A stretch of DNA of 64,000 bases from Lanius collurio (lineage: Eukaryota; Chordata; Aves; Passeriformes; Laniidae): contig JACBWW010000004.1 of NCBI GenBank assembly GCA_020086605.1, forward strand, positions 29,544,561-29,608,560. Direction: 5' to 3'. The position numbers and the translations under genes were made by a program. Every line of letters begins with the position of its first letter. Position 1 is the stretch's first letter. Of the stretch, positions 22,871 to 36,102 are shown piece by piece. The notes below the pieces were generated by a model. It searched no databases and was not told the origin of the DNA. It was given only the letters and a program-made list of their open reading frames with translations.

Positions 22871-25800
22871 GTAGCAGCCTTGATGTAGGACATGAAAGGA
22901 GACATTTGCTATCAGATCAGAGACAAGGAGGCGCCTCTGGAAAAAAACAACCCTTGAATGGCTGCTGAACAGCTGTGTGATGGGCAGGAATTTGGAAAGA
23001 GCTGCTTCTCATTCAAAGATACACACAAACCTGCCTTTTCCTGGCTTATTTCACAGAAGAGTTATGCAGGAAGGAGATGTGGGATGAAGCAGTGTTCAAA
23101 CAGTGCTGCTAAATGCTGTGGAAGACTGAATTGAGTGCACAGGATGAACAATAACAATGAAGCAACACAAAGTTTGTCACTGGGATCTCTGTACTGAAAA
23201 AAAAAAAAAAAAGAAGTGGAAAATACTCAGTGTGGGCAGGTAATCCTCTGTTTGAATAGTGTAAACTGCATTTTTAGGTTTAATGTGAGAACCAAATTAG
23301 TCCAATGGCACTGAACATAACACTCATTTTTTGGGCCAGGATCTTTCATTCCAATTTAGGCTATAGTGAGTGCCTGCTCCAAAGACATATTTTTAGATGT
23401 ATGGTTTGATTCTCCTTAGATACTAGACATACTGTAGATGACACCATTAAATTGTTGTTCAAGCTGGTTAGCATTTTAGTACAGAGAAAATAAACTGTAA
23501 ACAGCTTGTTGCTGCAGAAACAAGGGTATGTACCAGCCGTGATGCAGCTCATCTTCTCCTAAAAGTCAAAGAAAAATTTTCATAAAACTACACAAACCAT
23601 CCAAAATCACTCCTTCCACCACAGAAATGAAAAAGTCTGAGGGAGCACAGCAAAGATTTCATTAGCCATAGCCATGCCACCATGGAGAAGGCAGCATCCA
23701 AATACCAGTGGGGAATATGTTTCTGCAGATAAAGGGAGGTCACCATCACTGGACTTGCCTAGGAGAAAGCTCCTAGGGGATCATAGGATTTTAGATCTGG
23801 AAGCACCTGCATAGACAAGGGACATTTGACAGCAGCCAAGATGTGGATAGAGTGAGGCCCCAAATATGAAGTTATGGGAGCAACCAGCCTCTGGTACAAT
23901 GCATTCCAGCACATGGCCAGCTTTCAGTAACTTAAGATGTTAAAATTAATATCTTATATTTTTAACACATCTACACTATTTCAAGCAGAAGTTTTTGAGC
24001 CTGAGGCAGGGATTACTCAGTGTGTTTAGATAGTGTGGCTTGTGTAAGAAGACAGCCTGGAGGAGGTACAACGTTTTTCCATGGTTTTGTGACAATGCCA
24101 ATATCAGAAGAGAGGACTTCTCACAACCCCTGCTATTTGTTTGCACAGCTCAGGCACAGGATGACATCTCTCTCAGCTCTGCTCAGGTGGTTGCACATCT
24201 TTCTGCCCCTGCAATGTGGGCAGAGGAAGAGCTGCCCAGAGGAACCATGCAGGGGTTCTTGCCACCCACCTGCAACAACACCGTGAGAAGCCCAAAGGGG
24301 AAGATGGTGGTGCAAGGGGCACCACAAAACATCAGGTCCAATCTAGGCAAGGGAGAAAAAAGCAGAGAAAGCAAAGCAGACCTTTTCTGAGCTGTGGCAA
24401 ATCAGCCCTGGGAAAGTAGTGAAAATTATTAGAAGATATGGAAAAACTAACCCCCCAAACTGCCTCCTCTATTTAAAAATTGCAAACACTTGATGGGTTT
24501 TAGCTCCTTAACCTGCATTCTCCATCTTTACAAATACAGGTCATGCAGATAAAACGAGAAAGGTGAGAAGAATGACAAGAAAGGACAGCAGTGGGCACCA
24601 ACAAAATACACTCCTTTCCTTAGCAGGGAATACAGCTTTCCTCTGACTGCTGTCACGCCGTACCCAAAGCTTGCCAAAACCACAGAGGGACTAGGGAACC
24701 TCTCCTGTTGAAAAGTACTGCTGAGAGACACCAGCATGTAGGAGCTGATGGATACACAACATTGCCTTGGCTGTTACTGGTTCAGATCCATTCTTACTCA
24801 AGAGCTCCTTGCTTGCTGCTCTCTTGTCATGCCAGCAAAATGGCCTTCCTGGGCTCATTCTGCAGATGGGCGTCTCCAGGAGGAGCTGTGGTCACAGTGC
24901 CCAGTCAGCCCTCTTTGTTCAAAGCCTTCAATGCTGGTTTAACCACAAGGGAGGAGCGGCTTGCCTTGCCCCAGTGCTGTCCCCTGGGATGCTGACAGAA
25001 CTGGGAGAAACCCCTGGCAGGGGAGGCATTCAGGGGCTTTGGTCTGCAAAGATGAGCTTGCTAAACACCACAGAGTCCTTGGCCAGGCAGCAGTTCTGGG
25101 ACACAGCCCTGCCAGCAGCTTGGCTGAGGACAACCATGGCTGCCAGTTCCTTCCCAACCCACCCACAGAGAGAGGGAAAGGTGCCTTGAAAGACTTTGAG
25201 TTGGAGGACAGCCAGGACTTGGCCCTTTGCAACATTTAAATAAGCTTCTTCAGCTGTATTTGGACCTCTAAAATGCTCCCATGTTTTGAGGTGGCTTCCC
25301 AGAGCAATGAGGTGTTCCTATGGGTCTGTGTGCTGTCTCTCCTCCTGTCTCCATAACACTCTGATCCCAGAAGCTGGAAACATTGCCCAGGCAGAACAAG
25401 ACAAGAACACAAGTAACTTGCCATTGTTGTTAGGGAAATGGAAGCAGGACAGCAAGCCCCAACCCTACAAATGGTTATCTTTGAGAGCATAATACTTAAT
25501 TATATACTTAAGCAAAGCCTAGAGTAATTTAGTAAGTAAAGCATGTAATTCCACTTTAACTGACGAGCGAGTCCCTACAGCAAATGCTTGTGTGTACTCC
25601 GGGCTGCTCCTTAACTCAGTCAAGACCCACTGGGGAGCCAGAGAGGCCTTGCTTGGGTGGCACTAGGGGTGCTTTAGCAAGGTACCATTCTGCTCTGCAC
25701 ACAAGTGGATGACAAAGCCATGCCCCAAATTTGTACCAGGAACCCAAATCATCAAGAGAGCAACTCTGGGTGAAAATAACTCACTTTTACTGGAAGAAGG

Positions 25801-28800
25801 GAGGCAGTGGGGCAAATGCAAGCTGAGGAAGGCTATCCAGTCCCATCCATACACTGCAGGGAGCAGCCCTAAAGCCTCTCCACCAATTCCGCACCTCTCC
25901 ACCTTCCAGTGTGGCTCCAGCAACCACTCCAGGCACACCACAGAAGTCGTGGGACCATGCTGCTGCCCAGCCCAGCCCCCTCCACTTGTGCCTGCTTGCC
26001 AGACTCATGGCCTGGCTGCTCTCACAGAGTCTCCATACTCTTAGCATGAAGGTTTCCATTTCTACATTCGGTCAAGTCATGAAGCTGGATATCGAGTGAA
26101 AATATACAAGAAAGAGGAGAAAGCCAGCACTGTGGCTTAATTAATCTTATGTGTGGCTGCCATGAAGCAGGAGGAAGTGTAAACATGAGACCAAAGTCGT
26201 GGCACACTGCAGAAACAACACGCTTCTGGTGCCAGTACAGCAGAGAAGGGATTTAATGCAACACTCAAGGGAGGAAGGGGGAAGCGATGAAGGTTGCCTG
26301 ACACTTTTGGGCACCTAAAGGAAGCTCTGTGACAAGAGGACCTGTTTAAAGGATTACAGCACTAATTGCACAGCCACTTTGTTCAGTAAGGAAGGTCACC
26401 TGAGCCACAGATGACACCTTCACCAAAGCAAAGAGAGCTGAAGTGTGTGGCCTGGGCATACGGCAGCCAACCCTCCTCAGGCTCTTGTATCCTTCATGTT
26501 TCTTTACCTTCCAGGGGTGAAAGCATCCCACTCAGCACTGAATAAAGTGCTAAAAAATAGTTCCAACCACTCCTCTAATTCTCACAGCCCGTTTCCCTGC
26601 CAAAGCTGAACAAAGGGGAACAGAGTGAACAGCTATAAGTGACCTCTAACCATGTGAGCTGCCTGCTGTCAGCACCAAGAAATTTATCCACTGCAGAGGA
26701 TTGTTGTTCTAGGTAGTGTGAATTAGGTCTTGTTTTCTTACCATTGTATGAAGGCAAAGCAAAGGCTAGGAATAAGAAGGAATTACTCCATTTTCCTGGA
26801 TGTACCAGAGCAAAGACATGACATGTCTAATTACAAATGCAGATACTGACAGACTTTTTCTATCTCCTTAGAAAGTGAGGGACAATTTCATTCAAGAGCA
26901 ACATCAGTAATTTCTCCAAGGCCAATAGTCAGTTCAAACTAGACAGCACAAATGCTCATTGGCATTTCAGAGGTGAACAGCAAGTAAACATTCATAGTTG
27001 AATACCCCGCTCCCTTCCTTATGTTAGATATGATTTTTTCATAGGTAAAAGAAGATCTAAAAGAAAAAGGCATTGCTCAGTAGCTTCCATTAAGGCATGT
27101 AGCATCACCTTGCCAGGGCTGCCAACCCTCTGGGCAGGAAACTGGGCAAACATCTCAAAGCATGTTGCATGCACTGGGTTTTATTCCAGCTGGATATACT
27201 TCGGAGGGTAGAATCACCGAGGAAGAGATGCGTGAGGAGACAACCAGCAGAGATGCATGAAGGAGGGAGCCACATAAAACCAAGGGGCTGGAAGGGGGAG
27301 GAAGCGTGCAGCAGGAAGGCGATGGGTCTGTCCTGGCCAGCACAAATATCACTCAGTCAATGTGTGACTCAGTCAATCTACCCTGAGCTTGACATTTCTC
27401 TTGGTAGAAGATGTCCTCTCCCCACTTTCTCCGCTCTAATGCACTGATGCTTTCATTTCAAAAGGTGACATGATTACAAGGAATGCTAAAAATACATATG
27501 GGCTTTCATTCCACTCCCCCGTCCCTGGTGGAACAAAATTTCCAGCTTTCCTGTTAGCCACAAACACTGATTTTATCTGAAAGGCATGGCGGGGGGAACA
27601 AGACCTTTGCTTGTTTTTCATTATCTCCTCCTTTTACACAACACTGTCAACCAAGGCTTGGACTTAGAGTCCAGTCTAGTTCTTTGGACAACCATTAGTT
27701 TGCACTCTCTTAGTCCAGCCAAAGGAAAAAGAACCTTTCTCCTGCTCATCCTTCAGTCTTTCATCCCTTCAGCATGATTAAAGCTCTAGCCCAGTAGCAT
27801 CCAAATTGTGTCCACTTCTATTCTCCGAGGTCCTCACAGCCCCTTCCTTGCTGTAACCGGGTTCATCACACCTGCAGCAGCCAGACTCCTCCAGAACCCA
27901 AACCTCTCGGTGGCTGGGCACCACAAAGCTCCTGCCACCTGCCTGGCACCCGCAGGAAGCCCTGGAGGCTGGTTCACAGGCTGGGTAAGTTGTCCCTCCT
28001 GAGGAAATACAGCTCAGAGAGGCATAGATCAGGTGTTCCAACATTCATTCCAGACAAGAAATGAATGCCCAATCATTCTGTCCTGCACAAAGCCAGCTGA
28101 GCATTTAAAACCAAGAGGGTTTAAGAAAACAAAGAGTTAACTATACAAATATTAAATTTTCCTTGCTCCAAATCCTCAATGCACTTGCAATTCTTTGAGG
28201 AAAAAAAAAAATTAAATCAGCCTATGGATGATTTAAGACAGACTTTTTGCAGGGGAGATCTTCTAAATGATGGGAAAGAATTTAATAAAATTACAGTTTA
28301 TTCATATAACATTAGGTCCCTATAAACTTTATCTAGCTTTAAATGCTTTTATATAACATCTGAAACATGTTAATTTTTTGCTGTGGTTTGAAAGATATAT
28401 CAAAATACTAAGTTATGGTAATTCCTGCTTATGCATTAGGTATTCAAAATAGAAGCCTTAATTGCAAGCTGCAAATGCTATAAATGGCAGGCAATAAATC
28501 TCAACAACAGGGGATCAAAAGGAAAGAATACCCAGTAACATGGTTGTTTTTATCTAAAACCATGATACATTAGTCTGGTACAAGACCTCAGTTGTTAGAG
28601 AGAAAATTTTCCCCTCAAGTGACAGATTCTATGAAATATTTCTGTATTAGGACAATTAAGAAAATGCAAATATTTCTACTCAGGATCACTGTCAGTATCC
28701 CACAACTCAGAAACTGACATTGGCTTTTCTTTATCTTTTCAAAAGAAAATATCTTTAGGTCTCTGATTTGTATGGACAAAAGCATGGGACTACTGAAAGA

Positions 28801-31465
28801 TACTTCTTTAAATACTCCAAAATTTTCAAAATGTCATAGAAGAAAAGGTGACTGAAAGCATTTTTTGTTGTCCTCAAATTTTTGATTCTCTTAAAATCAG
28901 ATATTTACACATTGGAAAAGCTTTCTGGGGTGGACATTTTGTAGCAGAGCACATAAGCCTCATATAACAACTTCATAGTGAAGACATCTTTAGGTACAAA
29001 CCCAGCACATTCACTTTAGTTATTGATCAAGAGATTGTTTAAGTATAGAATTTGTATTAAGGGCTAAGGAATCACTCCTTTGGGAATACAGAAGCAACTT
29101 CCTTAGTAAAATCAGAAACAAGACTTCTCTCTGCAGAAAAGTTAAGCAGAGAGAAGATGACCTTTGGCTTCAACTACAGGATATAAGAATCCATTACTTT
29201 GAGAGATGACTTTATTTAAAAGAACGTCCACGTGTGCTTGAATCAACTGAAACAGTTTTTCAGCTCCTATGAAACAAAGTCAAAAGTGAACTGACTGTAT
29301 AATGCTCATGTGTGTATATATAAATAAAAACTAAGAGAGTTTCAAAAAGCTCCAAAGGCATTCTGCAGAGCTGCTGCCACAAGGACGGCACAGCCTGCAC
29401 CCCCGCCCCCTGAACAGACTGCTTGTCTGAGTGCTGCCAGGACCCAGGCACCAACTGCAGCATCTGTGAGACTGACAGCAACGCTGCCAGGCCCTTCCTG
29501 CATGGTATATTCCATTTCTACAGCAGTGCAGTGTTCTCCCACCACCGAGCAGCCGTCGGTGCCCTCCCACTGCACAGGGTCACTGCTCTGCCTCCATCAC
29601 TCACCCCATCCTGCCCAAGGCTTTGCACCAAGCCAGCAGTGCAAGGCAGCAGCTTCCCAGCTCAGCACTATTTCCTAGCATGGAGAAATCCCCCGGCCTC
29701 AACATCAGGAGGGGCAAGGGGGCCACAGGCTAGTGTGACACTTCTCCATCTCATCCCCTAATGGGATAATGAAGTGTGATTTCAGTTAGTAACAGCTCCT
29801 ACTCCACATCACAGGCCTGAAGCCATGTGCTCAGAGAAGAAATAAGCTATCCTGGGTAAACAGATTTTACTTGGACTGAACATTTTCAGTGTTTATTCAC
29901 TGATTTGTTTTGGGAAAGCTGTTTCATTAGCTTCCCTGCCATTATTGATTCAAATAATTCTGCTAATTATTTGGAACACAGCTAAAATTTGCCCAGGTGC
30001 TGCAGTTATCTGGGACTCACCTAACAAGAGTCACTGACTGGTAAATGAGGTTCTTCCATCAGAGACCTCATCGGATTACTTACACTGGAGCAAGGCTCAC
30101 TGCCATGAACAGAAATGAGGGCCTTCCTATGCCCTAAGGAGTGCCCAAATGCTCCTAGGCCTGCTCAAATCTCTTCAAAGAGACAGAGAGAGACAGAGAT
30201 TGCCTTCAAATTTACCATGGCTTATTATTTATGTCTACCCTTTCCTTTTTTAGTAACAGACCAGCCATAATTATTAATCATGATTGTTTTGAGTGAATCT
30301 AATTGCAGTGTTCCCTAAAGCATAGCAACACTCCCTCCACACCCAGCCAACCAAAATAGGAAAAAATCACATCCCAAAAATAGCAGCAAGAGACAGTGAA
30401 CAAAACCTGGACTCCCACAATTTGTGTCATTAAATCAGACGGATCTTTGAGACAAAATCAGCTGAGAGACTAACACTCTGGAAGACATTGCTGCCTTCTA
30501 TAAAAGCTAGCTAGAGGGTTTTTGCAGCAGAAGTCCCCTACATCCCTCTCTCTGCAAAGAGCTGGCTGGTGCTGCCCCAGAAAGTGGCTTTGGAGGGCAC
30601 ATGGCCAGCCCTCCCTAGGTGAAAGGCAAATTCACAGCATCCCACATGTACCTCCTTTACAAAGGACAGCTGCAGAGACAAAGGTGGAGTTTTTAAGTGA
30701 TCTCTGCCAACACAAAGACTGGAAGCTATCCTGTAGTTACTCTGTTTGATGTAGGAATGCTGGAGTGAAATGCCTTTAATTGAGTTACACACAAGGTCCC
30801 ACTGTATCATTTTATGGTCTCTTCCAGAGATAATATATATTATTTCCAGTTCCACAAGTGACTAGGGAAAAAACACAAAACAAAACAAACCATGTAGATC
30901 AAGCTAATGGATCTGTGCATAAAAGCCTGGATTAGATAAGGTTTTCAGGCACTAAGTCTGGCTGGCAATTACTGTGTCCCTTGTGGATACTTAGCTCTGG
31001 ATTTAAGAAGTTTAAAAACCTAGACAGATACAAACATATCATCACAGTATTTTAAGGTCTTCCTACACCAGAGATGTTTTTCCTTGGCACCAGAACTCCA
31101 TTCATGCAGGGGTTCAAGCTCTCAAAGGATTTACCTGTGGTTGTCTTCCAAACATGCTGGGGTTATATATCCACAAAGCATTAAAGCAACCTTAAAAAAC
31201 TAAAGAATCTGCTATTGCAGATAAATGTTTTTAGTGGCTTTCAACAGAAGGGAATCAAGCTACACTACAATTTCTCCCAGTCCACAACACTGGCACCCAC
31301 CTGCCTTTTGAAACAGAAGTAATTCAGGGCAATGCATTTCAGCTGTATTTGCAAGGCATGTTAAACGGGACTTGACTTCTAAAAGCTGCCAGGTCTCTTA
31401 AAGAGCAGTAATGAAAGCAGTTACAGATGAGTAAGAGTTAGGAGGTCACTGAGCCCAGCCTGCTG

Positions 31466-31494
31466 CCAGGCCAGGCCAGGCCAGGCCAGGCCAG
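31466..31494. repeat. Pentanucleotide repeat (CCAGG)5 plus CCAG
   Basis: Five perfect CCAGG units and a partial sixth lie in otherwise unique DNA. This is a short G/C-rich microsatellite that is likely to vary in length between individuals. Confidence 0.95.
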
Positions 31495-33590
31495 AGTCCC
31501 CAAAGACAGTACAAGCCAAGGCTCCAACTGATACTACAACTGATCTTTGCCAAAAGGTCAAGAAGTGAGGATGGGGAGGGGGCTGAGAATAGAAGAGACT
31601 TGCAGCTGCCTCTATGTCCTCTGCAGAGGAGATGCAAGCAAACCTCTCTGGAATGATACTTAGAATTTTTCATGTTAGGCAGATGGTATTTGATTTGCTG
31701 CTCTTAATACATAATCCTGAAAGGTCTGTTGCAGTTATCTACTGCAATAATAACTCTGTTTTGCATGTTACAAGAATCCTGAAGCAGCATCAATAAAGTA
31801 GTCTCACAGGGCCAGTTTAGTGACACTCTGTTTGCACCTTTGCTGCACACAAGGTTATCTCTAATGGCAGAAAGTATCTTTATTGCTCCCTGGTGACTTA
31901 GAGGAGACTGTGGATCCTCTGACCTTACTGCCCATACAACATAAGCTTTGGCTGAAGAATGGTCTAAGAAAAACTTTGCCTTTGAAGTAAGAAAGATATA
32001 ATTCCTTATCTTATTTCACCCAGCAGATAGGACTGCATTCAGTCCTGCCTATAATATGACTTCCCCTTGCCCATGCCATGATTTTCCAGATTCTGTCAGA
32101 AAGGTAGCTTACATACATTGTGTGTACTAGGCAAGGCTGGGATTGCAATTTCTATCTAAACACCAGTGTGACACACTAAGATATTTATTGATCTTTGTAA
32201 TAAGAATTTACTGAGAGAATCTTTTTTAAGCTGCCACAAAACACATCAAGCTAGCAAGAGAAAGAAGAAATAATATTTTTTTTAAATGGCACCATCAGAG
32301 CTGCCCAAATTTCCAAACTCATTTAGAGCTGAGAACCCTGTTACCAGAGAGTTAAGGGAGAGATGGTAAGAGCACTTGCAGAAGTACACAGGCCTTTGCT
32401 GTTTTTGCAAGCACTCATCCCAAAGTTTGGTCTCAACACCCATGAAAGCAAAACAAGGAGACTTCTTGGGATCCAGTTCACCCAACACAGGACTTACAAA
32501 GGCAAAGCAATCAAAATTCATCACTCAAGTGCTTTCCAGGATCAGTGGAAGGGAAGAAGCAGCAGACCACAATTCAACACCCACCTTGGCAGACACCTAC
32601 CTTTGAATGAGATGATCACTGCATGTGACTTGATGTAAATGTTTGCACACTTGACTTCCATGGAGCTACCACAGGTCAGTGGGAAAATGAGCTCTCTTCT
32701 GTGTAATCTGGACAGGAAATCACTGCACAGAGCCAGCTTCTGCTAAGGCAACCATCCTCATCCCTCAGAGGTGATCCCTGCAAGTCCCCACCTTGGCAGG
32801 GCATTGATGGTGAAGGGACCCTACACTCCAGCTCTCCACTGTGTGTGTACAGAGAGGAAAATACATTCTTTGGGGCTGCCTAAGTATGTAAGTGTGTTTC
32901 TGTCTACACATGTATTTGATATAAAATGCAGGCACTCTAAAAAACAGGTCACAGTTATATGACAACACATAAGAGACTTCAGGTATTACATATTTTCCAA
33001 ATTTCAGATCTTCTGCTACACTTGTTATGCAAAGAAAGCAAAGTCCTGAATCCTCCGAGGGTAAAAGAAACTTCTCCAAGGACAAAAGAACAAGACACAG
33101 AGACACCTTCATCGACTGCTGCAGCAGTTCCTAGATCACAGCATCTCCAGAACTAACACCTGTTCTCCTCCTAGTTTCTTGGCACTACCTGAACACACAG
33201 AAAGGGAAATATATAAAGACTGGATGGAGTACATGGCTAGAAAGTGGATAGTGCATACCAGTGACAGAACTTTTAAGATCATGAGCAGTATGTTTGAGAA
33301 AAATGGACCTGTCAGGTAACACTGCACAACCCTGTGTAGCTTCAAGGGACAAAGACTGCTCAATTTTTAATTTCTGTTGTGAATAATTCATTACAGGGGT
33401 AAGAAATCTTCTTGAATAGATGAAAGATAGAAGACAAAGGTCTCCTTCTCCTATTCATATTCCAAATCACTGCCCAGCCAACTGAATCTGTCCATACAAA
33501 GTGCAAGTTTGTGCAAGTTTCCATATCCAGCTTTTTCTTGCAAAATCAGAAACCTCAGGCCACTTAGAAATGGACATGTTTTATGCTGGT

Positions 33591-33629
33591 CTTGGAAGAA
33601 TTCAACATTCTTGGAAGAATTCAAACATT
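33591..33629. repeat. 19/20-bp tandem duplication
   Basis: The 19-base unit cttggaagaattcaacatt is followed immediately by a copy with one extra A. A second micro-duplication (gtgcaagttt twice, 33501-33520) lies 70 bases upstream. Confidence 0.95.
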
Positions 33630-35667
33630 CAGAGTAATACTTAAGATATTTCAATTTCTGATTATTTAAAATATAGGGGGTTTTAATTAACTGAAACATA
33701 TTGTGAACATTCCCCGCTGTTCCTCTGCAATGACTCTCTAAGCAAAGTTGCAGAACACTGTCAATCATAACTCTCTTTTAAATCTTCCCAGAAAACCCAT
33801 ATCAAGGCCAGGGTGAACTTAAAAAATTTTGATTGAACTGTATTCAAGTTCATCTTGATTCAAGTGATGATAAAAACAAAATCTACAATTTTTGCTATTA
33901 CTCCAGCATAGCCAATTAGAATGTTTGTACTTCACAGGGAGCACTGAGCCCAAAAGGCCAGGAAATGTGCAATCTCAGGTTTTTGTACTGAAAATATCTG
34001 TTTATCTTTAATCACATCTTCAATTGCATCTGAGTCGGGATGTTTGCAAGGCAAAAGAACATCTGTGGTGGTGGAGTGGGTAACCAAATCATGGTGAGAC
34101 ATGACTCCTGGACTGTATGGACTGTAGACACTTCAAATACATATGAACATGAGTAGGACTGAAATATTTCCATCTTTGATTGCCAATTTGTGGCTAGACA
34201 GGTAACTTAAAACTATGGAAGCTGGGAACCAAGTGTGTAAGCAGGGGTGATGTCTTTTTTTAGACTGGGAAAAATGTTGGGTGTCTTCTTAATGTATCAT
34301 GACATATGAGCATGCTGTCTGAATAGCTAATAAAAAGTGACATAATCTAACAGAAACTAAACAAATAAATTTAGCTTGTGGAATTAGCAAAAGCAGGGAG
34401 GAAAAGGAACTAGTTTTTGAGATAACTTCATCAGTTAATGTAAAACTTACATTATCATTACCTGGCACAGCAGAATATTGAATGCAATATGGGGTAGGTC
34501 TTTTCTTATGAGTTCCTGAGTAGTGAAGTGCTCTGTTAAACTCCAAGAATGCCACTTTCTGCATGCAGGTGTGCACACCTGGGAGGGAGAAGCCTGGCAT
34601 GCCCAGCTGCAGGGGTGTGCAGTCACATCCTCGTCAGTAAACAGCATCAACACTCACCAACTAACAGAGGAACTGACTGGTGAATGCTGAAAAAAGATCT
34701 TTTACAGTTTTTTTTTTAAATGTGGTTGACTGACATTTTGCAATCTGTTCATTGAGAAAGACCTATTTTTGATAGATTTACTCCTATTGAGAACACTTTC
34801 TGTGAAAAGTTTTGAAAACTGCTGAACCATTTTGTGCTGTCAATCTTTTAAGTCAAAACTACATTTTTAAGATCAGTGGTGGTTTTTAATTTCTGGAGTT
34901 AAGGTACCTGAGGAAGAAGAATCAAGAATGGAAAAACATGAAAAACAAAATAAAACATTGTACTTCACCCAAATAAAAGTATTTCTAGAACTGTTAACTT
35001 GCACAATATTATACCTGACTTTTCATTTGGACCTGAGTATTTTTTGAGCTCAGACATTTTTCCTGAGACAGAAATAATTTTCCTTTCTGTTCTATCCAGA
35101 GAGACTAGTCAGAAGAAAATACTGTTTTCCATTACTACTTTTGTCCCTAAGCGTTTTTGCTTTCTGTATTTCTTTTATTTTTTTTTCTACTTTCCTTCCT
35201 TTCCTTTCTTAAAATGCTCTATCTATTAAAAAGCAGAAGAAAATTGAGTCTGGAACCCAAGGTTCTTTGCTCTTGCTCTCCTCTTTTCCTCTGTTTATTC
35301 AGAAGGAGTAAGAAAAGAGCTATATTAAGCTGAAATTTTTTTCTGCTGTCCTCTGTTGAACAAAAGATAGTCCACTAAAGCCACTAAATCACAGATAACA
35401 CTTCTCTGGGCAACATTATTAGGAACTGACAGCTGGAGATAGATGAAGATCTCATCTTTTAAAGAAAAAAGTACATTTAATTTCCTTTGTACATAAAATA
35501 GAGAGCACAGCATTGTGTATCTGAAGATAAAAAGAGACCCCAGTGTATGCTGGGTGCCATCCTTACGGCGATATAATGCTGGGTCTGTGTTCTGAGCTTA
35601 CACTGAGCTTGAGATTCAAATTCATTTAGAAACAACTATTCTTCAATTCATGGTAGACAGTGAACTT

Positions 35668-36102
35668 TAAAAAAAAGAGGATGACATTTTAGAGCCAGTT
35701 CCATTAGAAAAGAGCAGCTCAGAGAATGAATTGTTACCTTTTGGGAGGAGCACTGGAAGACAGGACAAAAAGAGGAGAGAGAATGGATCTGTAAAGGGGA
35801 GAGAGATGGGTTTGCCCCTGATCCTCAAGGATCAGCCATACTCCTGGGAGCCACTAAGCCTCCTTGAGGTTGATACCATAATGGATTTGATACTGAACAC
35901 ACACAATGGAGTTGGTATTGACCACCAAGGACCTCATCAACTATCTAGAAACATACATGCTAAAAAAGCTATGGTCATTTTTTTCCACCAACTGAGGCAC
36001 ATCATGCCAGGCTCCAAATATGCCAGGTTAATGGGCATGAATTTCTTCTACAGAGGCACTGGCAATACACAGTATTCCCTTATTTCTGGGGGACTTTTGT
36101 GA
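35668..36102 (+). other. Unexplained open frame, about 144 codons
   Basis: After an in-frame TAA at 35665 the plus strand stays open to a TGA at 36100-36102. The translation starts KKEDDILEPVPLEKSS and is charged in its first third, with no transmembrane segment or domain I recognise. The first in-frame ATG comes well inside the frame, and there is no clear splice acceptor at its start. It may be a relic of a retroposed gene, or chance. I do not claim it is a gene. Confidence 0.2.

Noticed and set aside
22374..22874. 166-codon frame considered as a gene
   Set aside because: Low-complexity composition, no recognisable domain, and GC-rich DNA makes long chance frames common.
23780..23900. Possible CR1 fragment (tcataggattttagatctgg words)
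   Set aside because: Only a few words match and their order breaks down; too weak to annotate.
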